Positions 24,839 through 33,493 of a stretch of DNA of 35,555 nucleotides are shown here, one piece after another (position 1 is the first letter of the stretch; every line of letters starts with the position of its first letter). Below the pieces are notes generated by a model. It saw only the letters and a program-made list of their open reading frames with translations. It searched no databases and was not told where the DNA came from. Position numbers and translations under genes: made by a program. The stretch comes from Streptomyces sp. MBT65 (GTDB lineage Bacteria > Actinomycetota > Actinomycetes > Streptomycetales > Streptomycetaceae). The stretch is from NCBI RefSeq assembly GCF_016612545.1, contig NZ_JAENRY010000075.1, forward strand, positions 1 through 35,555, written 5' to 3'.

Positions 24839-25108
24839 GTGACGGCGACCGAATCCGCGACACACGACACCAGCGAACTCACCGCACTGGTGCACCGGGC
24901 CTGGGCCGAAGCCCTTGGCCACGAAGAGTTCACCGACGAGGACAACTTCTTCCGGCTCGGCGGCCACTCTCTGGGTGCCCTCCAGGTGGTCAGGGACCTC
25001 AGTACGGCGCTGGACCGGCGGATCCCGGTGCGGGTGTTCTTCCGCAGCCCCACCGTGCGCGGACTCGCCGACGTGCTCGCGGCCGACACTTCGAAGGACC
25101 AGACGTGA
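24839..25108 (+). CDS. Free-standing carrier protein (PCP/ACP, 89 aa)
   Basis: A single carrier domain. DNFFRLGGHSLGALQVV contains the phosphopantetheine-accepting serine, and RVFFRSPTVRGLADVL is the usual closing helix. The LGGHS motif is of peptidyl-carrier type. It lies directly after the two TDO-like genes and directly before the C-A-T-KS synthetase, whose GTG start overlaps its stop (GTGA, 25105-25108). A reasonable reading is that it holds an aromatic unit for oxidation or delivers it to the next C domain; no separate loading A domain is seen nearby. GTG start at 24839; AAAGGA lies about 11 bases upstream. Confidence 0.9.
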   Translation: MTATESATHDTSELTALVHRAWAEALGHEEFTDEDNFFRLGGHSLGALQVVRDLSTALDRRIPVRVFFRSPTVRGLADVLAADTSKDQT

Positions 25109-28100
25109 ACGGCGCCCTCAGCGGTTTTCCGGTCTCGGCCGCGCAGACGGAGATCTGGCTCGCGGACCGCTGCGAACCGGAGTCGGGCCGCTACAACGTG
25201 CCGGTGGCACTGGAGTTCCTCGGCGACATCGACCTCGTCGCCCTGCGGTCGGCTCTGGACGGCCTCCTGGGCCGGCACCCCGTACTGGCCGGCCGTGTCG
25301 ACTCCGAGGACGGGGACCTGCGGTTCCATCCCGAGCCGTCCGCGCCGATCCCGCTCGGCGTCACGAAGCTGTCCGGTTCCTGCCGTTCCGCTGCGGCCCG
25401 CGCGGAGGCCCTCCGGGCGGCGCAGCGCCCGCTCGACCCGGGCAGCGCGCCCCTGATCCGAGCCGACCTGCTGCGCCACGACGACGGCGCGCTCCTCGTA
25501 CTGACGGTGCATCACATGGTCGCCGACGGACGCACCATGGACGTCCTGGCGGCCGGTCTCCTCGACACGTATCGAGCCCACGCCGACGGGACCGCTCCGG
25601 CCGGGACGCCCCTGGCCGACGGTCCCTCACCGACGGCCGACGATCCCGGTGTCGAGGTTCTCGACGACCGTGCCCCCTACTGGCGGGAGCTGCTCGTCGG
25701 CGAGCCGGTCACGCTCGGTCCGCTGCCCGATCTCGTACGCCCCGAAGACCGGCTGCGGGGAGCGGCGGCCTGGGCCGAGCGCACACTGCCCGCCGAACGG
25801 CTCGCCGCCGTACGGGAGATCGCCGTCCGCGCATCGGTCTCACCGGCCACCGTGCTGCTCTCCGCATGGAGCCTGCTGCTGCACGCCTGGTCCGCGGAGA
25901 ACGACGGCGTTCTCGGGATGCCGTTCGCCGGACGCCACGTACCCGGCACCGAGGACGCGGTCGGCCTGTTCACCAGGGTGCTGCCGGTCCGCACCCGGCT
26001 GCTGCCCGACGACGAATTCGGCCTGCACGCACAGAAGTTGGGTGAGCAGCTACTCGACTCCATGGAGGCGCTCGCGGTGAGCGGGCCGCCCACTCCGGCT
26101 CAGGCACCCGCGTACCGTGCCGTGTTCCTGCACCAGCCGCGCTCGGACGCGGCACAGGAAGTGCCGGGCGCGACCGTGCGGGTGCTGCCCCTGGACACGG
26201 CGTCCGCCAAGTACGACCTCGCCCTCGCCGTCCAGGAGTACCCCGACCGGCTCGTACTGCGGATCGACTACGACGCCGGTCTGTACACCGCGGTCACAGC
26301 GGATCTCCTGGTCCGTCAGCTGGACGCACTGCTCACCGACGCCGACCGGCCCGGCGCCCGGTGTGGCGAGCTGCTAGCCGCACTGACGCCGACGACCGCC
26401 GGCGACGGAGCAGCCGAGGCGGAGAGCGCGGCCCCCGCCTTCGCGAGCGTGCCCGAGCTGGTCCTGCGCGAAGCCCGCCGCGCTCCCGACTCCATCGCCG
26501 TCGTGCACGGTGAGCACACCCTCACCTACCGCGCGCTGGTCGAGGACGCGGCCCGTGCCGCCCACTGGCTTCGCGACGAAGCCGGTGTGGAGGACGGGGA
26601 CCTGGTCGCGCTGCTGCTGCGTCCCGGCGCGCACACCGTGACAGCGATGCTCGCCGTCGCCATGGCGGGAGCCGCCTATCTGCCGCTCGACCCCGAACAG
26701 CCGCGGGCCCGGCTGGAGTTGGTCCTGGGGGATGCCCGTCCCCGCCTCGTCATCGCCGAGTCCGCGGCGGCCGGTGCGACGCCGGACGGCCCGGCGGTAC
26801 ACAGCATGCGGGACATCTCCACGGCCGCCGCGGAGCTGCCCGTCGATCCGCCCGCCGTGGCCTTCACCGCGGACAGTGTGCTCAACGTCCTGTACACCTC
26901 CGGCTCCACCGGCCGCCCCAAGGGAGTCCTGCTGCACCACGGCGGCGTGACCCGCCTGATGCACCAGCCGGACTTCCTGCCGCTCGGCCCCGACGACACC
27001 GTCTCCCACCTCTCCCCGCTGAACTTCGACGGCGCCACGTACGAGATCTGGGGCGCCCTCACCCATGGAGCCCGGCTCGCCGTCCTGGACAAGGCACTCG
27101 TCCTCGACCCGCCGGCCCTGCGCACCGCCGTCCGTGAACTGGGCGTGACCACAATGCTGGTCACCACCCCGCTCCTCAACCGCATCATCGAGGACGCCCC
27201 CGACCTGCTGCAGACCCTGCGTCGGGTGTACTTCGGCGGCGAGCTCGTGTCGGTGCCCCATCTACGCAAGGCGCTGCGCTGGGCCCGCCCCGGCACGCTG
27301 CTGCACAGCTACGGCCCCACGGAGAACTCGTTCACCTCCACCTGGTGCGCCATCGAGGAGGTGCCGGAGGGTGCCCGCACCCTCCCCATCGGTGATGCCG
27401 TCCCCGGCACCCACGTCCACATCGTCTTCGAGGGCACGCTGGTGCCCGCCCCGCCGTACATGCCGGGCGAGTTGGTCCTGGGCGGGTCCGGTGTCGCACT
27501 CGGCTACCTCGGAGATCCGGCGCTCACCGAAGCGCGGTTCTGCGCCGACCCCTTCGGCACCGGGACCGGCGGCAGGCTCTACCGCACCGGCGACCGGGTG
27601 CGGCGCACCGCCGACGGTCAACTGGAGTTCATCGGGCGGCAGGACAACCAGATCAAGATCAGGAGCCAGCGGGTCGAGCTGGGCGAGGTCGAATCGGTGC
27701 TGCGCGCGCACCCTGACGTCACGGCCGCTTTCGTCACCAGCCGCCGCAACGACCGCGACGAGAAGGAGATCGTCGGCTACGCCGTGCTCGCGCGGCCCGG
27801 CAGCCACCCGGAGGTGATGCGCCACCTGAGGGCGAGCCTGCCCGCCTTCGCCGTCCCGACCCACCTCCTGTCCCTGGACGAACTCCCGCTCACCCCCAAC
27901 GGGAAGATCGACCGGGCCCGCCTGCCGCAGCCCGGGAACACCTCCGCACCGGCCCCGGCGGAACCCCTGCCCGCCGCACCCGTATCCGCGACGCCCGCGG
28001 TCGGCCTGCACACGGTGGTGCACGACGTGTGGGGCGAGATCCTCGGTGGACGGGCCTTCGGCCCCGACGACAACTTCTTCGACGTGGGCGGACATTCACT

Positions 28101-29592
28101 GCTGCTCGTCCGGCTCCAGGCCGCGCTGCGCCGGGCCACCGGTACCCGCCTCTCCATCGGCGATCTGCTGCGGCACACCACGGTCCGCGCCCAGACCCGG
28201 CTGCTCGGCGGCGACGAGGCCGGCGCCCGGCCCGCCCCCGCTTCGCCCGACTCTGTCCGACCCGGCGCCGTGAGCCGGTCCGCCGCGAGATCCACGGCCC
28301 GGCCGACACGGGGAGGCGACGACGCGATCGCCGTCGTCGGCATGGCCGCCCGTTTCGCCGGCGCGTCCGACCTGACCGCCTTCTGGGACAACCTGCGTCA
28401 GGACCGCGACAGCTTCGCCGAGGGCCCCGGCCCAGTCGTCACAGAACTGCCGGACGGACAGCGGCGGGTGGCGCGGTGGGGCATGTGCGCCGAAGGCTCG
28501 CACTACGACGCCGACTTCCTCGGCTTCAGCGAGGACGACCTCAGCAACGGCGACCCCCAGCAGGGTGTGCTGCACGAAGCGCTGTGGTCCGCTGTGGAGG
28601 ACGCCTCCCTCCGGCTCTCCGAGATCGCTTCCCGCACCAGCCTCTACGCCGGCTGCGCCAAGGTCGTCGACACCGACCCCGAGGCCCGCGTCGACGACGT
28701 CGTCAACGCGGACCCCACGTTCGTCGCCTCCCGCTTCGCCTACCTCCACGACCTGTGGGGCGAGGCCCTCATGCTCGACACCGCCTGCTCCACCGGCCTG
28801 TACGCGGTCCACCTGGCCTGCCGCAGCCTGCTCACCCACAGCAGCGACTACGCCCTCGCCGGCGCGGTCTCCCTCGACCCGGCCTTCGACGGCAGCTACC
28901 GCTACCGCCCCGGCTTCCTCTACGCGAACGACGGCGTGTGCCGCCCCTTCGACCAGAAGGCGTCCGGCACGGTCGGCGGCTTCGGCGCCGGAGCGGTCCT
29001 GCTGCGCCGCCTGGCCGACGCCGAGCGGGACGGCGACCCCGTGTACGCCGTCATCCGCGGCAGTGCCGTCAACAACGACGGCAAGGCCCGCATCGGCTAT
29101 TCGGCACCCGGCGTCGAGGGCCAGGCCCGCGTCATCCGCGACGCGCTCGCCGCCGCGGGTGTCAGCGGCGCCGACGTCGGCTTCGTGGAGGCGCACGGCA
29201 CCGGCACCCGGCTCGGCGACGCCATCGAGGCGACCGCCCTGACCGACGCCCTCGGGCCGGACGGACCGCCCGTGGCCGTCGGCTCCGTCAAGGCGTCGAT
29301 CGGGCACTGCAACACCGCGGCAGGCATCGCCGGCTTCATCAAGGCCGTGCTCGCCGTGCACCACGGCCGGCTCCCGGGCACCCCGAACGTCGGCGACCCC
29401 ATCGACGAACTGAGCGGCCCCGCCTCGCGATTGACCCTCCTGAGCGAGGGCCGTCCCTGGGCCGAGGAGGCCGGCAGACCACGCACGGCAGGCGTCAGCT
29501 CCTTCGGCGTGGGCGGCACCAACGCACACATCGTGGTGCAGCAGACGGCCGTCCCGTCGCCCACCCGCTTCCCCCGGCCGAAAGGGATGTGA
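25105..29592 (+). CDS. Hybrid NRPS-PKS: C-A-T-KS with terminal ketosynthase (1495 aa)
   Basis: Four domains in order. The C domain (about residues 5-430) has intact HHMVADG at 136-142. The A domain (about 445-930) has LYTSGSTGRPKG near 596 and SYGPTENS; the pocket by eye is about D-G-Y-L-Y-G-S-F-T-K, with no assignment. The carrier has DVGGHS with serine 998. The ketosynthase runs from about 1070 to the end, with Cys1228 in DTACSTG (usual DTACSSS), His1364 in EAHGTGT and His1401 in GHCNTAAG, so its catalytic triad is complete. No AT, KR or ACP follows in this protein; the chain stops soon after GVGGTNAHIVV, the normal KS end. The next gene begins with what is normally the KS-AT linker. The KS may extend the chain with a partner, or cyclise and release it. 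GTG start coupled to the carrier gene. Confidence 0.92.
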   Translation: MNGALSGFPVSAAQTEIWLADRCEPESGRYNVPVALEFLGDIDLVALRSALDGLLGRHPVLAGRVDSEDGDLRFHPEPSAPIPLGVTKLSGSCRSAAARAEALRAAQRPLDPGSAPLIRADLLRHDDGALLVLTVHHMVADGRTMDVLAAGLLDTYRAHADGTAPAGTPLADGPSPTADDPGVEVLDDRAPYWRELLVGEPVTLGPLPDLVRPEDRLRGAAAWAERTLPAERLAAVREIAVRASVSPATVLLSAWSLLLHAWSAENDGVLGMPFAGRHVPGTEDAVGLFTRVLPVRTRLLPDDEFGLHAQKLGEQLLDSMEALAVSGPPTPAQAPAYRAVFLHQPRSDAAQEVPGATVRVLPLDTASAKYDLALAVQEYPDRLVLRIDYDAGLYTAVTADLLVRQLDALLTDADRPGARCGELLAALTPTTAGDGAAEAESAAPAFASVPELVLREARRAPDSIAVVHGEHTLTYRALVEDAARAAHWLRDEAGVEDGDLVALLLRPGAHTVTAMLAVAMAGAAYLPLDPEQPRARLELVLGDARPRLVIAESAAAGATPDGPAVHSMRDISTAAAELPVDPPAVAFTADSVLNVLYTSGSTGRPKGVLLHHGGVTRLMHQPDFLPLGPDDTVSHLSPLNFDGATYEIWGALTHGARLAVLDKALVLDPPALRTAVRELGVTTMLVTTPLLNRIIEDAPDLLQTLRRVYFGGELVSVPHLRKALRWARPGTLLHSYGPTENSFTSTWCAIEEVPEGARTLPIGDAVPGTHVHIVFEGTLVPAPPYMPGELVLGGSGVALGYLGDPALTEARFCADPFGTGTGGRLYRTGDRVRRTADGQLEFIGRQDNQIKIRSQRVELGEVESVLRAHPDVTAAFVTSRRNDRDEKEIVGYAVLARPGSHPEVMRHLRASLPAFAVPTHLLSLDELPLTPNGKIDRARLPQPGNTSAPAPAEPLPAAPVSATPAVGLHTVVHDVWGEILGGRAFGPDDNFFDVGGHSLLLVRLQAALRRATGTRLSIGDLLRHTTVRAQTRLLGGDEAGARPAPASPDSVRPGAVSRSAARSTARPTRGGDDAIAVVGMAARFAGASDLTAFWDNLRQDRDSFAEGPGPVVTELPDGQRRVARWGMCAEGSHYDADFLGFSEDDLSNGDPQQGVLHEALWSAVEDASLRLSEIASRTSLYAGCAKVVDTDPEARVDDVVNADPTFVASRFAYLHDLWGEALMLDTACSTGLYAVHLACRSLLTHSSDYALAGAVSLDPAFDGSYRYRPGFLYANDGVCRPFDQKASGTVGGFGAGAVLLRRLADAERDGDPVYAVIRGSAVNNDGKARIGYSAPGVEGQARVIRDALAAAGVSGADVGFVEAHGTGTRLGDAIEATALTDALGPDGPPVAVGSVKASIGHCNTAAGIAGFIKAVLAVHHGRLPGTPNVGDPIDELSGPASRLTLLSEGRPWAEEAGRPRTAGVSSFGVGGTNAHIVVQQTAVPSPTRFPRPKGM

Positions 29593-29598
29593 CCCACG

Positions 29599-30909
29599 GT
29601 GACCGCACCGAAGAACCTTCCGCGCGTCCTGGCACTGTCCGCCCGTGACGCCGAGGCACTGGCCGAACTGCGCGAGAACCTCGCCGCATGGCTGGAGTTC
29701 ACGCCGGACGCCGATCTGGACGACGTCGCCCTGACCCTGGCGACCGGCCGGGAACGCTTCGCCTGCCGGGATGCCGTGGTCGGCACGTCACCCGCCGAAC
29801 TCGCGCTCCTGCTACGGGAGAAGAAGGCGGCCGAGCCCTCCCCCGCACGCGCTCCGGGCGACGGCCCCCTGCTCCTGCTCGACGGAACACCCCTCACAGG
29901 TGACCCCGTCGATCTCCCCGAGGTCACCGAGGCCCTGCGCCTGGCGACCGAGCACGGCGACACGGACACCGCACGGACCATCGCCGTGCAGTACGGGCTG
30001 GCACAGTGGCTGCGCGCCCGCCTCGTCATCCCCCGAGCCGTGCACGGCACCGGGATCGGAGCCATCGCCGCAGCCGCCTTCCGCGAGAAACACTCCCTCG
30101 CCGACGCCCTGCGCACGGCCGCCGGCCTCCCCGAGACCGCCGAAACCGAGTCCGCCCCGTTCACCGTGGACGCCGACGCACCGGCCGGTACGGACGCCGT
30201 ACCCGCCGTACCGATGGTGCGGATCGGAGCATCGGGTCCGCTCGGCCTCGACCCCGCCGACCCCGATTCGCCCGCGCACCTGCTCGCCCAGTTGTGGTGC
30301 CTCGGCTACGACGTCGACACCACCCTCGGCCGGCCCGGCAGCCGCGTTCGCCTGCCCGGGCACCCCTTCCGCCGCCGCGGACCCGGTGAACCCGCGACCG
30401 TCGGCGCCGCGCCGTACCGGTCGCTGACGCCGTACGAACAGCGCTGGCTGTTCTACGACTTGGTGCGGCACGGCTCTTCAGGGGACCACAACGCGGCGGT
30501 GGCCGACGTCCGAGGAGGTGAGCCGCCGGCGCCCGAGGTTCTGCGGGAGGCGTTCGCCGAACTCCAGCGCCGGCACCCGACCCTGCGCACCGTGTTCAGC
30601 GAACCCGGCGGCCGCTGGCAGGCCCGCGTCCTGCCCGACGCCACCGCCTGGCCCGTCCGCATCGCCGACGATCCGGACGGCGGCCCCGAGGAGCTGCGCG
30701 AGGCGGTGCTCGACGCGGCCCGGCAGCCGATGCGGCTGCGCGACGAGCCCCTGGTGCGCTGTTGCCTGCGCGGCGGGCCCGCGCACTGGGCGCTGGCCCT
30801 GGCCGTCTACGAACCGCTCACCACCACGGCCGACCCGCGGTCGCTTCTCGACGAACTCACCGCTCTTCTCGGCGCCGTCACCCGGCCACCGCAAACCCAA
30901 CCCGCCTGA
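29599..30909 (+). CDS. Chimeric relic: PKS linker, degenerate AT, and N-terminal part of a C domain (436 aa)
   Basis: The protein starts like a KS-AT linker (RVLALSARDAEALAELRENL, then TGRERFACRDAVV). A shortened acyltransferase-like part follows (about residues 90-190). Where an AT has its nucleophile motif GHSxGE, this reads HGTGIGAIAAAAF, so the serine is missing, and the FPGQG motif is absent. LAQLWCLGYDVD ... VRLPGHPFRRR (about 232-258) is the usual post-AT linker. After it, LTPYEQRWLFYDLV and FAELQRRHPTLRTVF are condensation-domain motifs 1 and 2. The HHxxxDG region reads YEPLTTT and the chain ends soon after. Neither module looks catalytic. It begins six bases after the KS gene, so it may bind the KS as a docking or structural partner, or may be decaying. 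Confidence 0.75.
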   Translation: MTAPKNLPRVLALSARDAEALAELRENLAAWLEFTPDADLDDVALTLATGRERFACRDAVVGTSPAELALLLREKKAAEPSPARAPGDGPLLLLDGTPLTGDPVDLPEVTEALRLATEHGDTDTARTIAVQYGLAQWLRARLVIPRAVHGTGIGAIAAAAFREKHSLADALRTAAGLPETAETESAPFTVDADAPAGTDAVPAVPMVRIGASGPLGLDPADPDSPAHLLAQLWCLGYDVDTTLGRPGSRVRLPGHPFRRRGPGEPATVGAAPYRSLTPYEQRWLFYDLVRHGSSGDHNAAVADVRGGEPPAPEVLREAFAELQRRHPTLRTVFSEPGGRWQARVLPDATAWPVRIADDPDGGPEELREAVLDAARQPMRLRDEPLVRCCLRGGPAHWALALAVYEPLTTTADPRSLLDELTALLGAVTRPPQTQPA

Positions 30910-31191
30910 CCTCACCCCGAACCCGCCCGCATCCACGGCAGATCGGATCACGATGACACTCCTGCACACCCCACCCAGCGCCCTGCCCGCCGACTGGTAC
31001 GGCACCGCTCCCGCCCCGATCGGAGTCGACCAGGCGTTCAACGGCTATGTCGCCGCGACCGTCGTCCACACCCTGGACCGGCTCGGCGTCCTGGACCGAC
31101 TGGCCGAGCAACAGACCCTGGACGTACCGGAGTTCATCCGCTCGGCCGGGCCCGCGGTGCGCGAGCGCGTCGTCCGCGAGGTACTGCGGGC

Positions 31192-31354
31192 CGCCGCCGT
31201 GTGCGGCTGGCTGCGCCTGGCGGACGACGGCGAGGCTGCGCCGCCGACCGCCCAGGTGAAGTAGCCGCGCATCCGGACGGTCTCGCGTCCCGCGTCGGTG
31301 AGGACCGCGGTGTCGCCGTCGTCCGCCAGGCGCAGTCAGCCGCACACGGCGGCG
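31192..31354. repeat. Inverted repeat X/X' inside the methyltransferase
   Basis: The 42 bases at 31192-31233 are repeated in reverse complement at 31313-31354. The only difference is at 31210 (G) against 31336 (T, where C would pair). Together with the 78-bp repeat it forms the order X-Y'-X'-Y. Confidence 0.95.
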
Positions 31355-31427
31355 ACACCGCGGTCCTCACCGACGCGGGACGCGAGACCGTCCGGATGCG
31401 CGGCTACTTCACCTGGGCGGTCGGCGG
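31241..31427. repeat. Perfect 78-bp inverted repeat Y'/Y inside the methyltransferase
   Basis: Bases 31241-31318 are the exact reverse complement of 31350-31427, with a 31-base spacer. The left arm introduces the stop codon at 31262-31264 and the right arm is the native coding strand. Seven unrelated bases (31234-31240) precede the left arm. Confidence 0.97.
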
Positions 31428-32135
31428 ATACAGCGGCCTCTTCTCCGGCGCGGCCCAACTGGCCACCGGCGAGGCCACGTTCGGAGTCGACCTGCTGCGC
31501 GACGAGGCGATGGTCGCCCTCGGCTCGGGGCAGAACGACCGCTCCTTCATGGCCGGCACTCTCGACGACGTCCTGCGAGGCGTCGACTTCCACACCATCG
31601 CCGACCTCGGCAGCGGTATCTCGGCCCGGGTCAGCCGGGTCGTCGGCGGCCGCCCCGGCACCCGCGGCCTGGGCCTGGACATCAGCGGACCGGCCACCGA
31701 GCTCGGCCAACGCACCATCGCCGACGCGGGACTTGAGGATCGGGTCAGGGCGGTCCAGGCCGATGTCCTCGACGTCTGCCACCGGGACGCCCATCGCGAC
31801 GCCATCGCCGAGGTGGACACGGTGATGAGCTTCTTCCTGCTGCACGACCTGCTCGCCGACCCCAAGACCCGGCCCGAGCTGTTCACCCGGCTGCGCGAGG
31901 CGTTCCCGGCCGCCCGCACCTTCGTACTCGCCGACACGATGCTCCGCCCCGGTGCCGAGGACTCCGCCACCCTGCCGGTGTTCTCCCTCGGCTACGAACT
32001 CGCGCACGCGCTGATGGGCGTTCCGCTGCACACCAAGGAGACGTACGAGGAGCTGTTCGCGGCGGCCGACCTGCACCCCGTGCGCACGGTCGCGTTCGGC
32101 ACCCCGCACTCGTGGCTGTACGTGCTGGAGGCCCG

Positions 32136-33461
32136 ATGAGCGCCAACCCGTTCGCGGTGGTGCGGGAGTTCTCCCCCCGCACCCGGGCGGTGCTCGCCGT
32201 CAACGCGGTCAACTCCTTCGGCGGCGGCCTGGTTCTGCCGTTCCTGTGGATCTATCTGAGCCAGGTCCGCGGTCTCGCGTCCTGGGTCCCCGCCGCCACC
32301 CTCGCCGTGCAGGCGGCGACCGCGGTGGCCGGCGGCCTCGTCTGGGGAGCCGTGCTCGACCGCGTCGCGCCCCGGCCGGTCGTCACGCTGGTCATGGGCG
32401 TGGCCGGAGTGGGCACCGCCCTGTATGCGGTCGCCACGACGGCACCGCTGGCGCTGACCGCGGCGGTCGTCTACGGCCTCGGCATCAGCGGCGTGGGCAC
32501 CGTCATGCGCTACCTGTACGCAGGTGCCGCCACAGCCCGCGAGCGCGGCCTCGCCTTCTCCGCCGACTACGCGGTGTTCAACGCGATGACCGGCCTGGGC
32601 GTTCTCGTCGGCGGTGTGGCCGCAGCCTCGGGGCCCGGATCGCGCGCGGCCCGGTTCATGGCCCTGTACGTCGCCGACGGCGCCACCTTCCTGATGGCGG
32701 GCGCCGCCTTCCTCCTGCTGCTGCCCCGCATCGAGCGCAGCGGCGGGGCCAAGAAGGCGGCAGAGGGCTCGGTAGGGTACCGGGAGGTGCTGGGCCAGCG
32801 CTCCCTCGCGGTGCTGCTGGCCACCCTCACGCTGTGCTCGCTGGTGTCGTACGGGCAGCTCAGGAGCGGCCTGCCCGGCTATCTCACGGCCGGCGGGGCG
32901 GTCGGCGCCGAGGGGCTCTCGGGCACGTTCGCCGTGAACATCGTGGTCGCCGTTCTCACCCAAGTCCTGCTCGGCGAGCGGGTGCAGCGGGTACGGCGCA
33001 GCACCGTGCTCGGCGTGACCGGCGTCCTCTGGGCGGCGGCCTGGGCCCTCGTGCTGGTCGCCGGACGCCAGCACGGAACCGCGGCGACCGTACTGGCCAT
33101 GGCCGGTGTCCTGCTGTTGTCGGTGGGCGAGGCGCTGGTCTTCCCCGTCGTCACCGCGCTGTTGAACGACCTCGCCGACGAGCGCGCCCGCGGCCGGGTC
33201 AACGCCATGCTGTCGGTCGCCGTCTCCACCGGCTCGGTGGCGGGCCCGCTGCTCGCCGGACTCGCTCTGCCCTTCGCCCACGGGCTGCCGCTGGTCGTCC
33301 TGCTGGTCGCCGCCAGTGCGGCCGTGGCCGTGGTGGGACCGGCCCTGCGCCGCGTCCTGCCGAAGGCCGCCGACCTGCCGGACCCGGAACCAGAACCGGA
33401 GGAGAGCGGTGCCGACGCCGGGACCGCGCTCGACTCCGCCGCCGTGGCCGCGACCCCATGA
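32136..33461 (+). CDS. MFS transporter, probable product exporter (441 aa)
   Basis: A 441-aa protein with about 12 hydrophobic segments, typical of the major facilitator superfamily. The first two are VLAVNAVNSFGGGLVLPFLWIY and SWVPAATLAVQAATAVAGGLV. WGAVLDRVAPRP between helices 2 and 3 resembles the GxLaDRxGRR loop. The C-terminal tail is charged and Pro/Glu-rich (DPEPEPEE), probably cytoplasmic. In a biosynthetic cluster such proteins usually export the product and give self-resistance. I take ATG 32136, which overlaps the methyltransferase stop (ATGA), rather than GTG 32112 inside that gene. The stop is followed at once by the acetyltransferase region. Confidence 0.85.
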   Translation: MSANPFAVVREFSPRTRAVLAVNAVNSFGGGLVLPFLWIYLSQVRGLASWVPAATLAVQAATAVAGGLVWGAVLDRVAPRPVVTLVMGVAGVGTALYAVATTAPLALTAAVVYGLGISGVGTVMRYLYAGAATARERGLAFSADYAVFNAMTGLGVLVGGVAAASGPGSRAARFMALYVADGATFLMAGAAFLLLLPRIERSGGAKKAAEGSVGYREVLGQRSLAVLLATLTLCSLVSYGQLRSGLPGYLTAGGAVGAEGLSGTFAVNIVVAVLTQVLLGERVQRVRRSTVLGVTGVLWAAAWALVLVAGRQHGTAATVLAMAGVLLLSVGEALVFPVVTALLNDLADERARGRVNAMLSVAVSTGSVAGPLLAGLALPFAHGLPLVVLLVAASAAVAVVGPALRRVLPKAADLPDPEPEPEESGADAGTALDSAAVAATP

Positions 33462-33493
33462 CCACCGACCACCGGAACCAGGAGGTATCCGTC

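Larger units (their letters stand above)
30953..32139 (+). pseudogene. SAM methyltransferase interrupted by a 122-bp inverted self-duplication
   Basis: The gene begins with ATG at 30953 and a methyltransferase dimerisation-type N-terminus (GYVAATVVHTLDRLGVLDRL). It reaches an in-frame TAG at 31262-31264 after 103 codons. The rest continues in another frame to 32139, with SAM motif I IADLGSGISARVSRVV, MSFFLLHDLL, and a C-terminus near HSWLYVLEAR. Removing 122 bases (31234-31355) joins the parts into one clean 354-codon frame, reading GWLRLADDGDTAVLTDAG across the join. The extra piece is a reverse complement of the flanking sequence itself. Unless the C-terminal fragment restarts at ATG 31396 without a visible ribosome site, no complete enzyme is made. 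The stop overlaps the MFS start (ATGA). The substrate is unknown. Confidence 0.85.

Noticed and set aside
31201..31395. GTG 31201 as the start of a complete 312-aa methyltransferase
   Set aside because: The first 50 codons are the inverted copy read in an unnatural frame (RRRG-type residues). The native N-terminus is encoded from 30953.
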